Below are positions 1 through 8,152 of a DNA stretch of 39,804 nt, piece by piece. The first letter of the stretch is position 1; each line of letters starts with the position of its first letter. Under the pieces are notes generated by a model. It was given only the letters and a program-made list of their open reading frames with translations. It made no database searches and was not told the origin of the DNA. A program made the translations under genes and the position numbers. Location of the stretch: positions 1-39,804 of the forward strand of contig NZ_BEWP01000019.1 in the NCBI RefSeq assembly GCF_002723995.1. Reading direction: 5' to 3'. The DNA comes from Gluconobacter kondonii (GTDB lineage Bacteria; Pseudomonadota; Alphaproteobacteria; Acetobacterales; Acetobacteraceae).

Positions 1-813
1 GATTATCCCCGGAATACCGCCATTCCTCTCGTCGTGTCTTCTCCTCACTCTGGTCGCTATTATCCGCCTGATTTTCTGGGCATTGCGGCATTGCCTCTTC
101 AAGAGCTTCAACGAAGCGAGGATCGGTTTATGGATAACTTAATGGAGGATGCTCCTGATTTTGGAGCAACTCTATTAAGTGCAGAATTTTCTCGTGCTTG
201 GTGTGATGTAAATCGGGACTGGCGGGAGGTAGATTCCGAAATGTTCAAACAAAAAATATCTGACAATGAAATCATTTCTAGCCCCAAGGTAAAATCAGGC
301 TTTGGGGTTATTCCTCGAAATATATCACAAGGAAAGAAAATATATAGTGATACTATAGATAAATCCGAAATAATTAAAAGAATTTCTACATCATGGCTCC
401 CTTATCACGAAGCGCTTACTGTTATTTTAAATGAGATACGTCTGCGATTTGGCTACGCAATCCTTTTGGAAATGCACTCTATGCCAAAATTACCTTATGC
501 ACGATCGTGTGATATTGTTATTGGAGACGTGCATGGGAAAAGCTGTAGACCAATAATTAGTGATGAAATTGAAAGTATATTACAAGATAAATCTTATTCA
601 GTACGGCGAAATATACCTTATTCAGGTGGATACATTACACAACATTACGGACAGCCGGATAAAAAAGTTCATGCTATCCAACTAGAAATATGTCGATCAC
701 TTTACTTGAATACTACAACCCTTCAGCGAGGACGTGGATTTGAGAAGACAAAAAACAATATGAATCACCTCATTTCCAGTTTTTCCAATTGGCTTTTGAA
801 AGAAAATTTCTAA
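1..813 (+). CDS. N-formylglutamate amidohydrolase family protein (5' end outside window)
   Basis: The reading frame is open from the first base, so the gene begins upstream. A GTG at 34 lies inside the conserved N-terminal block (SSPHSGRYYP) and is unlikely to be the start. Family hallmarks visible in order are the SSPHSGRYYP block, the metal-site-like EMHSMP, a DIVIGDVHGKSC segment, and the C-terminal block YSGGYITQHYGQPDKK followed by AIQLEICRSLYLN. About 270 residues are visible, close to a full-length family member. The family hydrolyses N-formyl-L-glutamate to formate and glutamate (last step of one histidine degradation route), but many members have unproven substrates and no other hut gene is visible. 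From about 240 onward the gene is clearly richer in A/T than anything else coding in the window (19 G/C in the 60 bases 661-720), which suggests transfer. Confidence 0.85.
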   Translation, partial: DYPRNTAIPLVVSSPHSGRYYPPDFLGIAALPLQELQRSEDRFMDNLMEDAPDFGATLLSAEFSRAWCDVNRDWREVDSEMFKQKISDNEIISSPKVKSGFGVIPRNISQGKKIYSDTIDKSEIIKRISTSWLPYHEALTVILNEIRLRFGYAILLEMHSMPKLPYARSCDIVIGDVHGKSCRPIISDEIESILQDKSYSVRRNIPYSGGYITQHYGQPDKKVHAIQLEICRSLYLNTTTLQRGRGFEKTKNNMNHLISSFSNWLLKENF

Positions 814-1208
814 TTTTTAAAATTGAAACTGTGTCTCTAAAAATAAAATAATTAACCATAAATCAGATTATTTTAATCTGTGCTTCGTGGGTAAGATTGT
901 TATCTGCATTCGACAGAAACACTCCATCCAAATAGCGGATAGCCAACCGTAAAATCTGTCCAAACCCATTCATAAATTGTTCGAGCAAACAAGCTCATTT
1001 TCAAAACAGCAGCTTTGGCCAATCCCGTTTGCTTGAGAAAAAATATCTCACAGCCTTCTGGACACAGATATCGTTATATGTAACATAAATAAAGGTAGTT
1101 CTTGTGACCATAATGTGACGTTCAATCACAACTATGGATCGGATGGAACCTCGGGCATGGCTACCTCGTCATGCCCACTCTCTGCTTCACAGGGTCTGGG
1201 TATCGTTT
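814..1208. other. AT-rich intergenic region upstream of the polyol operon
   Basis: No convincing gene is present. Just after the amidohydrolase gene there is a 7-bp inverted repeat with a 3-base loop (864-870 and 874-880), possibly a weak terminator. The last 130 bases should contain the promoter of the kinase-ABC-SDR operon. They hold a small GTTA-TATG-TAAC inverted repeat (1073-1084) and a cluster of GTGA-type half-sites (1102-1131, listed separately). I could not assign -35/-10 boxes with confidence. Confidence 0.5.
1102..1131. promoter_or_regulatory. Candidate operator: inverted TTGTGA/TCACAA repeat
   Basis: TTGTGA (1102-1107) and TCACAA (1126-1131) form a 6-bp inverted repeat with an 18-base spacer, and a third half-site, TGTGAC, sits between them at 1114-1119. 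The position, about 80 bases before the kinase start, suits an operator for the polyol operon. No regulator gene is linked in the window, so the binding protein is unknown. Confidence 0.3.
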
Positions 1209-2855
1209 ATGGATCTGGTTCTTGGAATTGATGTTGGAACAGGGAGCGCCCGCGCGGGTCTCTTCACCCTCGACGGGCAGAAGAAAGCGTCTTTCGTCCA
1301 GAAGATCCAGACATGGACACCACGCGCAGGCTACGCACAGCAATCTTCCGCTGATATCTGGTCCGCCATCTGCCAGGCGACCCGTAACGCGCTGGCAATG
1401 CTTGACGGGCCTTATCGCATTACCGGAATTGGCTTCGACGCAACCTGCTCTCTTGTCGTCCTTGATAAGGACGGCCATGCCCTGTCGATAGATCCGGACG
1501 GAACACCGGAGCAGAACATCATTCTCTGGGCGGACCACCGTGCCCTTGAGGAAGCGCAGGACATCAATCGCGGCGGTCATGATGTGCTTCGTTATGTCGG
1601 CGGCACGATTTCCCTTGAAATGGAAACGCCAAAGCTGCTCTGGCTGAAGCGGCACCTTCCCCATATCTACGATCAGGCCGCCCATTTCTTTGATCTGCCG
1701 GACTTTCTGACTTGGCGCGCAACAGGGTCCCTCTCCCGCTCAGCCTGTTCGACGGCCTGCAAATGGACCTATCTCGCCCACGAAAACCGCTGGGACGAAG
1801 GATATTTTCAGTCTGTCGGTCTGGGAGATCTTGCGTCTGACAATTTCAACCGGATTGGAAATGATGTGCGTCCGTTGGGCGGTACTCTGGATTCTGACTT
1901 GAACGCTAAAGCTGCTTCTGAAATGGGACTGACACCCGGCATCCCCGTGGGCGTCTCTGCCATTGATGCCCATGCTGGTGGCATCGGTCTGTTCGGGCTC
2001 AATACGGAAGGGTCTTTGTCAGATGAGCAACTTGAGCGCTCAATCTCTCTGGTCTGCGGGACTTCGAGCTGCCATATGGCGGTCTCTAAAGAAGCACGTT
2101 TCGTATCTGGTGTCTGGGGGCCCTACTGGAACGCCATGATCCCCGGAATGTGGCTCAATGAGGCTGGTCAGTCATCTACAGGCTCGTTGATCGACTTCGT
2201 TATTTCCAGTCATCGCCTTGGCGCTTCCCTCAAGCAGGAAGCCGAAAAAGCCGGAACAAGCGTATATGCGCTGCTGAACGCGCGGATTGAGACGCTTGAA
2301 GCCGAGGCACTTCCGGGAACGATCACGTCCGACCTGCATGTCTTTCCGGATTTTCACGGAAACCGCTCGCCCCATGCCGATCCGGCTCTGAAGGGCATGA
2401 TCAGCGGTCTGACGCTCTCTGATACGCTCGATGATCTGGCGCGGCTCTATCTCGCCACAGTGCAGGGTCTCGCTTACGGCACGAAGGACATCATCGACGC
2501 TCTGAATGCCAAGGGCTACCGGATTGACACGATCCTTGCGACCGGCGGCAGCACCAAGAACCCCGTTTTCCTGCGTGAGCACGCCAATGCAACCGGATGC
2601 CGCATTCTGCTCCCCGCAGAGTCTGATTCCGTTCTTTTGGGAGCCGCCATTCTCGGGGCCGTCGCAAGCGGGGCCTATCCTGACCTGCGGCAGGCCATGG
2701 CACGAATGAGCCATGCAGGAGACGAGATCGTCCCGGACGACCGCACAGCCACATATCACGCCGCCAAACGCAGCATCGCGCACGACATGCTCACCAACCA
2801 GATCACCTGGCGTCAGCAGATGCGCGACGTTCTGGAAAAGGAGGCCTCCGCCTGA
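1209..2855 (+). CDS. FGGY-family pentulose kinase
   Basis: This gene encodes a 548-residue sugar kinase of the FGGY family, most like the D-ribulokinase/pentulose kinase group (YdeV/FGGY type, about 540 residues). The N-terminal ATPase motif GIDVGTGSARAGLF lies at residues 6-19. The first domain continues with DATCSLVVLDKDG, ILWADHRA and SACKWTYL. The second domain carries DAHAGGIG, then DFHGNRSPHADP and the ATGGSTKNPVF glycine-rich motif near the C-terminus. The frame is open to 1134, but homology starts at the ATG at 1209, so the upstream 25 codons are probably untranslated. It is the first gene of an operon with a polyol ABC importer and an SDR. Inferred role: cytosolic phosphorylation of the ketopentose made by the SDR, feeding the pentose phosphate pathway. 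Substrate (D-ribulose, D-xylulose or other) cannot be read from sequence. Confidence 0.88.
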   Translation: MDLVLGIDVGTGSARAGLFTLDGQKKASFVQKIQTWTPRAGYAQQSSADIWSAICQATRNALAMLDGPYRITGIGFDATCSLVVLDKDGHALSIDPDGTPEQNIILWADHRALEEAQDINRGGHDVLRYVGGTISLEMETPKLLWLKRHLPHIYDQAAHFFDLPDFLTWRATGSLSRSACSTACKWTYLAHENRWDEGYFQSVGLGDLASDNFNRIGNDVRPLGGTLDSDLNAKAASEMGLTPGIPVGVSAIDAHAGGIGLFGLNTEGSLSDEQLERSISLVCGTSSCHMAVSKEARFVSGVWGPYWNAMIPGMWLNEAGQSSTGSLIDFVISSHRLGASLKQEAEKAGTSVYALLNARIETLEAEALPGTITSDLHVFPDFHGNRSPHADPALKGMISGLTLSDTLDDLARLYLATVQGLAYGTKDIIDALNAKGYRIDTILATGGSTKNPVFLREHANATGCRILLPAESDSVLLGAAILGAVASGAYPDLRQAMARMSHAGDEIVPDDRTATYHAAKRSIAHDMLTNQITWRQQMRDVLEKEASA

Positions 2856-2929
2856 GAACAGGCCCCGCCGTTTTTCTTCAGTCCCTTGTTCGCCATCTGC
2901 CAGAACCCCTTTTCCAGAGGTCAACGTCC

Positions 2930-4258
2930 ATGCTTCGTCTGAAATCCACCCGCACAGCCCTCTGCGCCCTTGGCGCCCTGCTCGCCGGCTCTGTCCTTTC
3001 CAGCGCACAAGCCGGTGGAACCCTCACGATTGCCACCGTGAACAACGGCGACATGATCGTCATGCGTCAGCTTTCGACGGAATTCGAAAAAGCCCATCCA
3101 GACATTCACCTGAACTGGGTCACGCTTGAAGAAAACGTCCTGCGCCAGCGCGTCACGACCGACATCGCCATGAAAACCGGCCAGTTCGATGTCGTGACCA
3201 TCGGCAATTACGAAGTGCCGATCTGGGCCAAACAGGGCTGGCTCACCGAAATCAAGCCCGATGACGCCTACGACATGAACGACATCCTGCCGTCCGTGCG
3301 CGAAGGCCTCAGCGCGAAAGGCAAGCTCTACGCCCTACCGTTCTACGCCGAGAGCGTCATAACCTATTACCGTAAGGATCTGTTCCAGAAAGCGGGCCTG
3401 ACAATGCCTGAACAGCCCACTTACGACCAGATCCGCCAGTTTGCGGACAAGATCACGGACAAGCCCAATCAGGTCTACGGCATCTGTCTGCGTGGCAAGC
3501 CCGGCTGGGGCGAAAACATGGCGTATATTTCCTCGCTCGCCAACACGTTCGGGGCGCAGTGGTTTGATATGTCATGGAAGCCAACCCTGACATCCGACGC
3601 CTGGAAAGCGACCCTGAACTGGTACGTCTCCGCCCTCAAGGCGGACGGTCCTCCGGGTGCCACGTCCAATGGTTTCAACGAAAACCTCGCCCTGTTCGCC
3701 AGCGGTCATTGCGGGATCTGGATTGACTCAACGGTCGCGGGGGGGCTGCTGTTCGACCCCAAACAGTCACAGGTTGCAAACACGGTCGGCTTCGCGCCTG
3801 CCCCCAAAGGACCTTACGGCAAAGGCCCGACATGGTTGTGGAGCTGGAGTCTAGCTGTGCCCGTCAGTTCCCATCAGAGCGCGGACGCACAAGCCTTCAT
3901 CGCATGGGCCACATCCAAGGATTATGTGAAGCTGGTGGCTGAACGGAAAGGCTGGGTTGCAGCCCCTCCGGGAACACGCGCCTCGACCTATGCTGCCCCC
4001 GAATATCTCAAGGCGGCCCCCTTCGCGTCCTTCGTCCTGAACGCCATCAAGACGGCTGATCCCAACGGCCCGACCGCACAGCCCCGCCCCTATACAGGTG
4101 CTCAGTTCGTCGCGATCCCCGAGTTCCAGTCCATCGGCACTCAGGTCGGCCAGACGGTCGCAGCAACCCTGTCCGACCAGATGACGGTGGATCAGGCGCT
4201 GACATCCGCTCAGGCTTCGATCACCCGCGCACTCCGCCAGTCCGGCCGCGCGCGATAA
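2930..4258 (+). CDS. ABC transporter periplasmic sugar/polyol-binding protein
   Basis: This gene encodes 442 residues with a Sec signal peptide (Arg/Lys N-terminus, hydrophobic core, likely cleavage after AQA at residue 28). The mature part has the extracellular solute-binding protein family 1 pattern, as in the sorbitol/mannitol-binding proteins SmoE/MtlE: TLTIATVNNGDMIVMRQLS, then TDIAMKTGQFDVVTIGNYE, ALPFYAESVITYYRKDLFQKAGL, and an ASGHCGIWIDSTVAGG segment. It begins 74 bases after the kinase, with an AGAGG ribosome site 8-10 bases before the ATG. It captures substrate in the periplasm for the two permeases that follow. The polyol assignment rests on family resemblance plus the linked dehydrogenase; substrate specificity is inferred. 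Confidence 0.88.
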   Translation: MLRLKSTRTALCALGALLAGSVLSSAQAGGTLTIATVNNGDMIVMRQLSTEFEKAHPDIHLNWVTLEENVLRQRVTTDIAMKTGQFDVVTIGNYEVPIWAKQGWLTEIKPDDAYDMNDILPSVREGLSAKGKLYALPFYAESVITYYRKDLFQKAGLTMPEQPTYDQIRQFADKITDKPNQVYGICLRGKPGWGENMAYISSLANTFGAQWFDMSWKPTLTSDAWKATLNWYVSALKADGPPGATSNGFNENLALFASGHCGIWIDSTVAGGLLFDPKQSQVANTVGFAPAPKGPYGKGPTWLWSWSLAVPVSSHQSADAQAFIAWATSKDYVKLVAERKGWVAAPPGTRASTYAAPEYLKAAPFASFVLNAIKTADPNGPTAQPRPYTGAQFVAIPEFQSIGTQVGQTVAATLSDQMTVDQALTSAQASITRALRQSGRAR

Positions 4259-4284
4259 CGCCGCCCGATCAAGGTCAAGATACC

Positions 4285-5193
4285 ATGCAGGCCGTTCTCG
4301 AACACAGCCCGCCCGCAGGGGCGACCGTACAGACCGCGAAAAGGACAGGCTTCCTGCTCCTTTCTCCGTCCGTCCTGATCCTTCTGGTCTGGTCGATCGT
4401 CCCACTCGTCATGACGCTGTGGTACTCGCTACAGAACTATAACCTCGTCGATCCCACGCTGCATGGCTTCGCCGGGATCGATAATTACTGGTACCTGCTG
4501 ACCGATCCTGACTTCCTGCACGCTTTACTGAACACACTCGTCCTCGTCGCGGGCGTTCTGGTGATCAGCATCGGCGGCGGAACGCTGCTGGCCGTTCTGT
4601 ACGATCAGGAGTTCTTCGGCCGGGGCATTGCCCGCATCATGGTCATTTCGCCGTTCTTCATCATGCCCACGGTCTCCGCATTGTTGTGGAAGAACCTGAT
4701 GCTCCATCCGATTTACGGCGTCTATTCCGCCATGATGCGGGCCGTGGGCCTCACGCCCATCGACTGGTTGGCGCGCTTTCCACTCATGACGGTCATGATG
4801 ATCGTCGCTTGGGAATGGCTGCCATTCGCGGTTCTGATCCTGCTCACCGCCGTGCAGTCGCTGGACGGGGAGCAACGTGAAGCCGCCCGGATGGACGGTG
4901 CGGGCCCGATCGCGCGTTTCCGCTACATCATCCTGCCGCATCTCGGACGCGCCATCAGCGTCGTGGTCATGATCGAGACGATCTATCTGCTGACGATCTT
5001 CGCCGAAATCTCCGTCACCACAGCGGGCGGACCCGGCGTGGCCTCCACCAATCTTCCCTACCTGATCTATTCCCGCGCCCTGCTTCAGTTCGATGTGGGC
5101 GGTGCTTCAGCGGGTGGCGTCGTCGCGATCGTTATCGCCAATATCGTTGCAATCTTCCTGGTGCGCGCCGTAGCCCGCAATCTGGAGGCCTGA
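4285..5193 (+). CDS. ABC polyol/sugar transporter permease (MalF/SmoF type)
   Basis: This gene encodes a 302-residue inner-membrane protein with about six hydrophobic segments, the first at roughly residues 23-45 (LLLSPSVLILLVWSIVPLVM). The cytoplasmic EAA loop that docks to the ATPase is clear: EAARMDGAGPIARFRYIILP, near residue 200. It starts 26 bases after the binding-protein stop and is followed after one base by the second permease, so the pair is almost certainly co-translated. It forms half of the membrane channel of the importer. Length and motif order are normal for the MalF/UgpA class. Confidence 0.88.
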   Translation: MQAVLEHSPPAGATVQTAKRTGFLLLSPSVLILLVWSIVPLVMTLWYSLQNYNLVDPTLHGFAGIDNYWYLLTDPDFLHALLNTLVLVAGVLVISIGGGTLLAVLYDQEFFGRGIARIMVISPFFIMPTVSALLWKNLMLHPIYGVYSAMMRAVGLTPIDWLARFPLMTVMMIVAWEWLPFAVLILLTAVQSLDGEQREAARMDGAGPIARFRYIILPHLGRAISVVVMIETIYLLTIFAEISVTTAGGPGVASTNLPYLIYSRALLQFDVGGASAGGVVAIVIANIVAIFLVRAVARNLEA

Positions 5194-5194
5194 C

Positions 5195-6022
5195 ATGGCG
5201 CTCAAGACAAAAACCAGCACCCGGATCGGCGTGACCATTCTTGGATGGGGAATAGCCCTCTGGCTGTTCTTCCCGATTTTCTGGATGATCCTCACGAGCT
5301 TCAAAAGCGAAGTGCAGGCTATCTCCACACCGCCGAAGCTGTTCTTTATGCCCACACTGAGCAGCTATACCGAGGTGTTTGAACGCGCCAATTACTGGCA
5401 CTTCGCATTGAATACCGTGATCGTCTCGGTCGGAGCAACAGCCGTCGCCATCGCACTGGCTGTTCCCGCCGCCTATTCGATGGCGTTCATGCCTTCAAAG
5501 CGCACCCGCGGGACCCTGCTCTGGATGCTCTCGACCCGGATGCTGCCCCCCGTGGGCGTTCTGGTGCCGATCTATATTCTGGCCCGCAACACGCATCTGC
5601 TCGACACCTGTACCGGACTTGCGATCGTGGACATGCTCACGAACCTGCCGATTATCGTGTGGATGCTCTACACGTTCTTCCGCGAAGTCCCGGCCCCCAT
5701 TCTCGAAGCGGGCCGGATGGACGGCGCCACACGCTGGCAGGAAACGACGATGGTGCTGCTGCCGCTTGCCCTGCCCGGCATCGCGTCCACAGCGCTCCTG
5801 TCACTCATCCTGTGCTGGAACGAAGCGTTCTGGTCCCTGAACCTGACATCCTCCCATGCCGCCCCGCTGACAGCCTTCATCGCGTCTTTTTCGTCACCAG
5901 AGGGACTGTTTTTCGGCAAGCTCTCGGCAGCCTCAACCCTTGCCGTCGCTCCGATCCTCGTTTTCGGCTGGATCAGCCAGAAACAGCTCGTCCGCGGCCT
6001 GACCTTCGGAGCCGTCAAATGA
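5195..6022 (+). CDS. ABC polyol/sugar transporter permease (MalG/SmoG type)
   Basis: This gene encodes 275 residues with six predicted membrane segments. The N-terminus (ILGWGIALWLFFPIFWMILT) and the EAA loop EAGRMDGATRWQETTMVLLP identify the MalG/UgpE class. The ATG follows the stop of the first permease by a single base, indicating translational coupling. It is the second half of the channel. There is no sign of truncation. The next gene, the ATPase, follows after 53 bases without a visible terminator. Confidence 0.88.
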   Translation: MALKTKTSTRIGVTILGWGIALWLFFPIFWMILTSFKSEVQAISTPPKLFFMPTLSSYTEVFERANYWHFALNTVIVSVGATAVAIALAVPAAYSMAFMPSKRTRGTLLWMLSTRMLPPVGVLVPIYILARNTHLLDTCTGLAIVDMLTNLPIIVWMLYTFFREVPAPILEAGRMDGATRWQETTMVLLPLALPGIASTALLSLILCWNEAFWSLNLTSSHAAPLTAFIASFSSPEGLFFGKLSAASTLAVAPILVFGWISQKQLVRGLTFGAVK

Positions 6023-6075
6023 CTCTGATCCCGGCTCACTCCCTTCACTCTTTCTGCACGAACGGGGCCTGACCC

Positions 6076-7179
6076 ATGGCGACTGTCGAACTCAAAAACC
6101 TTCGCAAGACATATCTTACGGAAGAAATCATCAAGGGCATTTCCCTGTCGATCGAAGAACGCGAATTCGTGGTCTTCGTCGGCCCGTCAGGCTGCGGAAA
6201 ATCCACGCTCCTGCGGATGATCGCAGGACTGGAAGACATCACATCAGGCGATCTGCTGATTGACGGCCAGCTCGTCAACAACGTGGAGCCCGGCAAGCGC
6301 GGTCTGGCGATGGTCTTTCAGTCCTATGCGCTCTATCCGCATATGAACGTCTACAAAAACATGGAATTCGGTCTGAAGCTGTCCGGCATGCCGGAAGCCG
6401 AGCGCCGCGCAAAAATCGAACATGTCGCCCGCACGCTTCAGCTCGAACCCTATCTGAACCACAAGCCGGGACAGCTTTCCGGCGGTCAGCGCCAGCGCGT
6501 CGCCATCGGACGCGCCATTGTGCGCAATCCGAAAGTCTTCCTGTTCGACGAGCCGCTTTCCAACCTCGACGCCGCCCTGCGCGGCCAGATGCGCGTGGAA
6601 CTCTCAGCCCTGCACCGCAAGCTCGGCGCCACCACGATCTATGTGACGCATGATCAGGTCGAAGCCATGACCATGGCCGACAAGATCGTCGTCCTGCAGA
6701 AAGGCGTGGTCGAACAGATCGGTTCCCCGCTCGAACTGTACCATCACCCTCGTAACCTGTTCGTGGCCCGCTTCATTGGCTCCCCTCCGATGAACTTCTT
6801 CTCGGCTATTTTTCAGGGTGGCGACGCGGCGGGATCGAGCGTGCAACTCCGGGATGGATCGAGCCTCTACGTCCCTGTCACATCCCCCGGCCTTCTGCCC
6901 GGAACAAAGGTGACGGTCGGTATCCGCCCCGAACACGTCGAACTGGCGTCTTCAGGCCCCAATAGCGGCGTCGTGGAGGTCATTGAACGTCTCGGCGCCA
7001 TCACCCTCGTTCATGTCCGCATGCCAGACGGCGAAATCATTGTCGTCCAGACGGATGGCGCCGTTCTCACGGATGTGGACACCCGCGTCAGCCTGACGCT
7101 GCCGCCACGGAACTGTCACCTTTTTGCTCCCGACGGTGTGGCTTTCGAAGCCTGTCACCGTCACCCCCTCGCAGCCTGA
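6076..7179 (+). CDS. ABC polyol/sugar transporter ATPase (MalK/UgpC/SmoK type)
   Basis: This gene encodes a 367-residue ATPase. Walker A is GPSGCGKST at residues 36-44. The Q-loop region is MVFQSYALYPHM, the signature LSGGQRQRVAIGRA, Walker B VFLFDEPLSNLD and the H-loop IYVTHDQ. The C-terminal third (from about residue 235, PPMNFFSAIF onward) is the OB-fold/TOBE regulatory domain typical of MalK-class ATPases, with the GIRPEHVEL motif. It energises the importer formed by the two preceding permeases and the binding protein. The SDR gene follows after 18 bases. Substrate identity cannot be told from this subunit. Confidence 0.9.
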   Translation: MATVELKNLRKTYLTEEIIKGISLSIEEREFVVFVGPSGCGKSTLLRMIAGLEDITSGDLLIDGQLVNNVEPGKRGLAMVFQSYALYPHMNVYKNMEFGLKLSGMPEAERRAKIEHVARTLQLEPYLNHKPGQLSGGQRQRVAIGRAIVRNPKVFLFDEPLSNLDAALRGQMRVELSALHRKLGATTIYVTHDQVEAMTMADKIVVLQKGVVEQIGSPLELYHHPRNLFVARFIGSPPMNFFSAIFQGGDAAGSSVQLRDGSSLYVPVTSPGLLPGTKVTVGIRPEHVELASSGPNSGVVEVIERLGAITLVHVRMPDGEIIVVQTDGAVLTDVDTRVSLTLPPRNCHLFAPDGVAFEACHRHPLAA

Positions 7180-7197
7180 TTTTCTGGATCATCTACA

Positions 7198-7971
7198 ATG
7201 TACATGGAAAAACTCCGCCTCGATAACCGCGTCGCCATCGTCACCGGCGGCGCGCAGAACATTGGTCTGGCCTGCGTCACGGCCCTTGCAGAAGCTGGCG
7301 CCCGCGTCGTCATCGCGGACCTCGATGAAACTCTCGCAGCGCAGGCCGTCAAGGACCTGCGCGATCAGGGCTATGACGTCAGCAGCGTTGCAATGGACGT
7401 CACAAAAACGGAAAGCGTGCAGAACGCCGTCAGCAGTGTACATGAAAAAGAAGGCCGTCTGGACATTCTGGTCGCCTGCGCGGGGATCTGCATTTCCGAG
7501 GTCAAGGCCGAGGACATGACGGATGGGCAGTGGCTCAAACAGGTGGATATCAACCTCAACGGCATGTTCCGCTCCTGTCAGGCCGCTGGCCGCATCATGC
7601 TTGAACAGAAAAAAGGTGTGATCGTCGCCATCGGCTCCATGTCCGGCCTGATCGTGAACCGCCCGCAGCAGCAGGCTGCTTACAACGCATCCAAGGCGGG
7701 TGTTCACCAGTATATCCGCTCCCTGGCCGCCGAATGGGCGCCCCACGGCATCCGGGCCAATGCCGTTGCCCCCACCTATATTGAAACCACCCTCACGCGC
7801 TTCGGTATGGAAAAGCCAGAACTTTACGACGCCTGGATTGCCGGAACGCCGATGGGGCGCGTGGGCCAGCCCGACGAGGTCGCCTCGGTTGTACAATTCC
7901 TCGCCTCGGACGCCGCAAGCCTCATGACGGGCGCAATCGTGAACGTGGATGCAGGATTTACTGTCTGGTAA
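7198..7971 (+). CDS. SDR-family polyol dehydrogenase (Gox2181-like)
   Basis: This gene encodes a 257-residue classical short-chain dehydrogenase. The cofactor-binding motif is TGGAQNIG at residues 16-23, and the ADLDE stretch after the second strand fits a dinucleotide-binding acidic site. The catalytic residues are Ser149, Tyr162 and Lys166 (YNASK). The sequence strongly resembles, from memory, Gox2181 of Gluconobacter oxydans, an SDR of known structure acting on polyols. The start at 7198 fits a GGA ribosome site better than the ATG two codons later. As last gene of the operon it probably oxidises the imported polyol to a ketose in the cytoplasm, in contrast to the periplasmic membrane-bound dehydrogenases for which these bacteria are known. 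Exact substrate is not determinable. Confidence 0.85.
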   Translation: MYMEKLRLDNRVAIVTGGAQNIGLACVTALAEAGARVVIADLDETLAAQAVKDLRDQGYDVSSVAMDVTKTESVQNAVSSVHEKEGRLDILVACAGICISEVKAEDMTDGQWLKQVDINLNGMFRSCQAAGRIMLEQKKGVIVAIGSMSGLIVNRPQQQAAYNASKAGVHQYIRSLAAEWAPHGIRANAVAPTYIETTLTRFGMEKPELYDAWIAGTPMGRVGQPDEVASVVQFLASDAASLMTGAIVNVDAGFTVW

Positions 7972-7979
7972 ATCCCTTG

Positions 7980-8010
7980 TCCGGGCAGCAGAAAACTGCC
8001 CGGATTTCTT
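7980..8010 (+). terminator. Rho-independent terminator of the polyol operon
   Basis: A 9-bp GC-rich perfect stem (7980-7988 pairs with 7996-8004) encloses a 7-base loop and is followed by TTTCTT. It sits 9 bases after the SDR stop codon and separates the polyol operon from the iron operon. Confidence 0.8.
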
Positions 8011-8067
8011 CCCTGCGCGAGAGCCGTAACACTTTGTTTCCGTGAAAAAATCTTTCCCGGTCTTATT

Positions 8068-8100
8068 TTGCAAACCCTACTTGCAACTGACTCGCAATAG
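8068..8100. promoter_or_regulatory. Candidate Fur-type operator before the TonB receptor gene
   Basis: TTGCAACTGACTCGCAA (8081-8097) is a near-palindrome with arms TTGC/GCAA and is preceded by a second TTGCAA at 8068-8073. The layout (TTGC-A-rich arms around a TGA centre) resembles Fur-family sites of alphaproteobacteria. It lies about 55-85 bases before the receptor start, where an iron-responsive operator is expected. Assignment is inference from position and symmetry. Confidence 0.4.
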
Positions 8101-8152
8101 CGATACCAGCCTCTGATCACGCACCAGCATGAACAGTCATTTGAGGTCGGGT

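Noticed and set aside
2172-3008. A 278-codon open frame antisense to the kinase and spanning the next gene start
   Set aside because: It covers two well-supported genes and their gap; no ribosome site or domain is visible.
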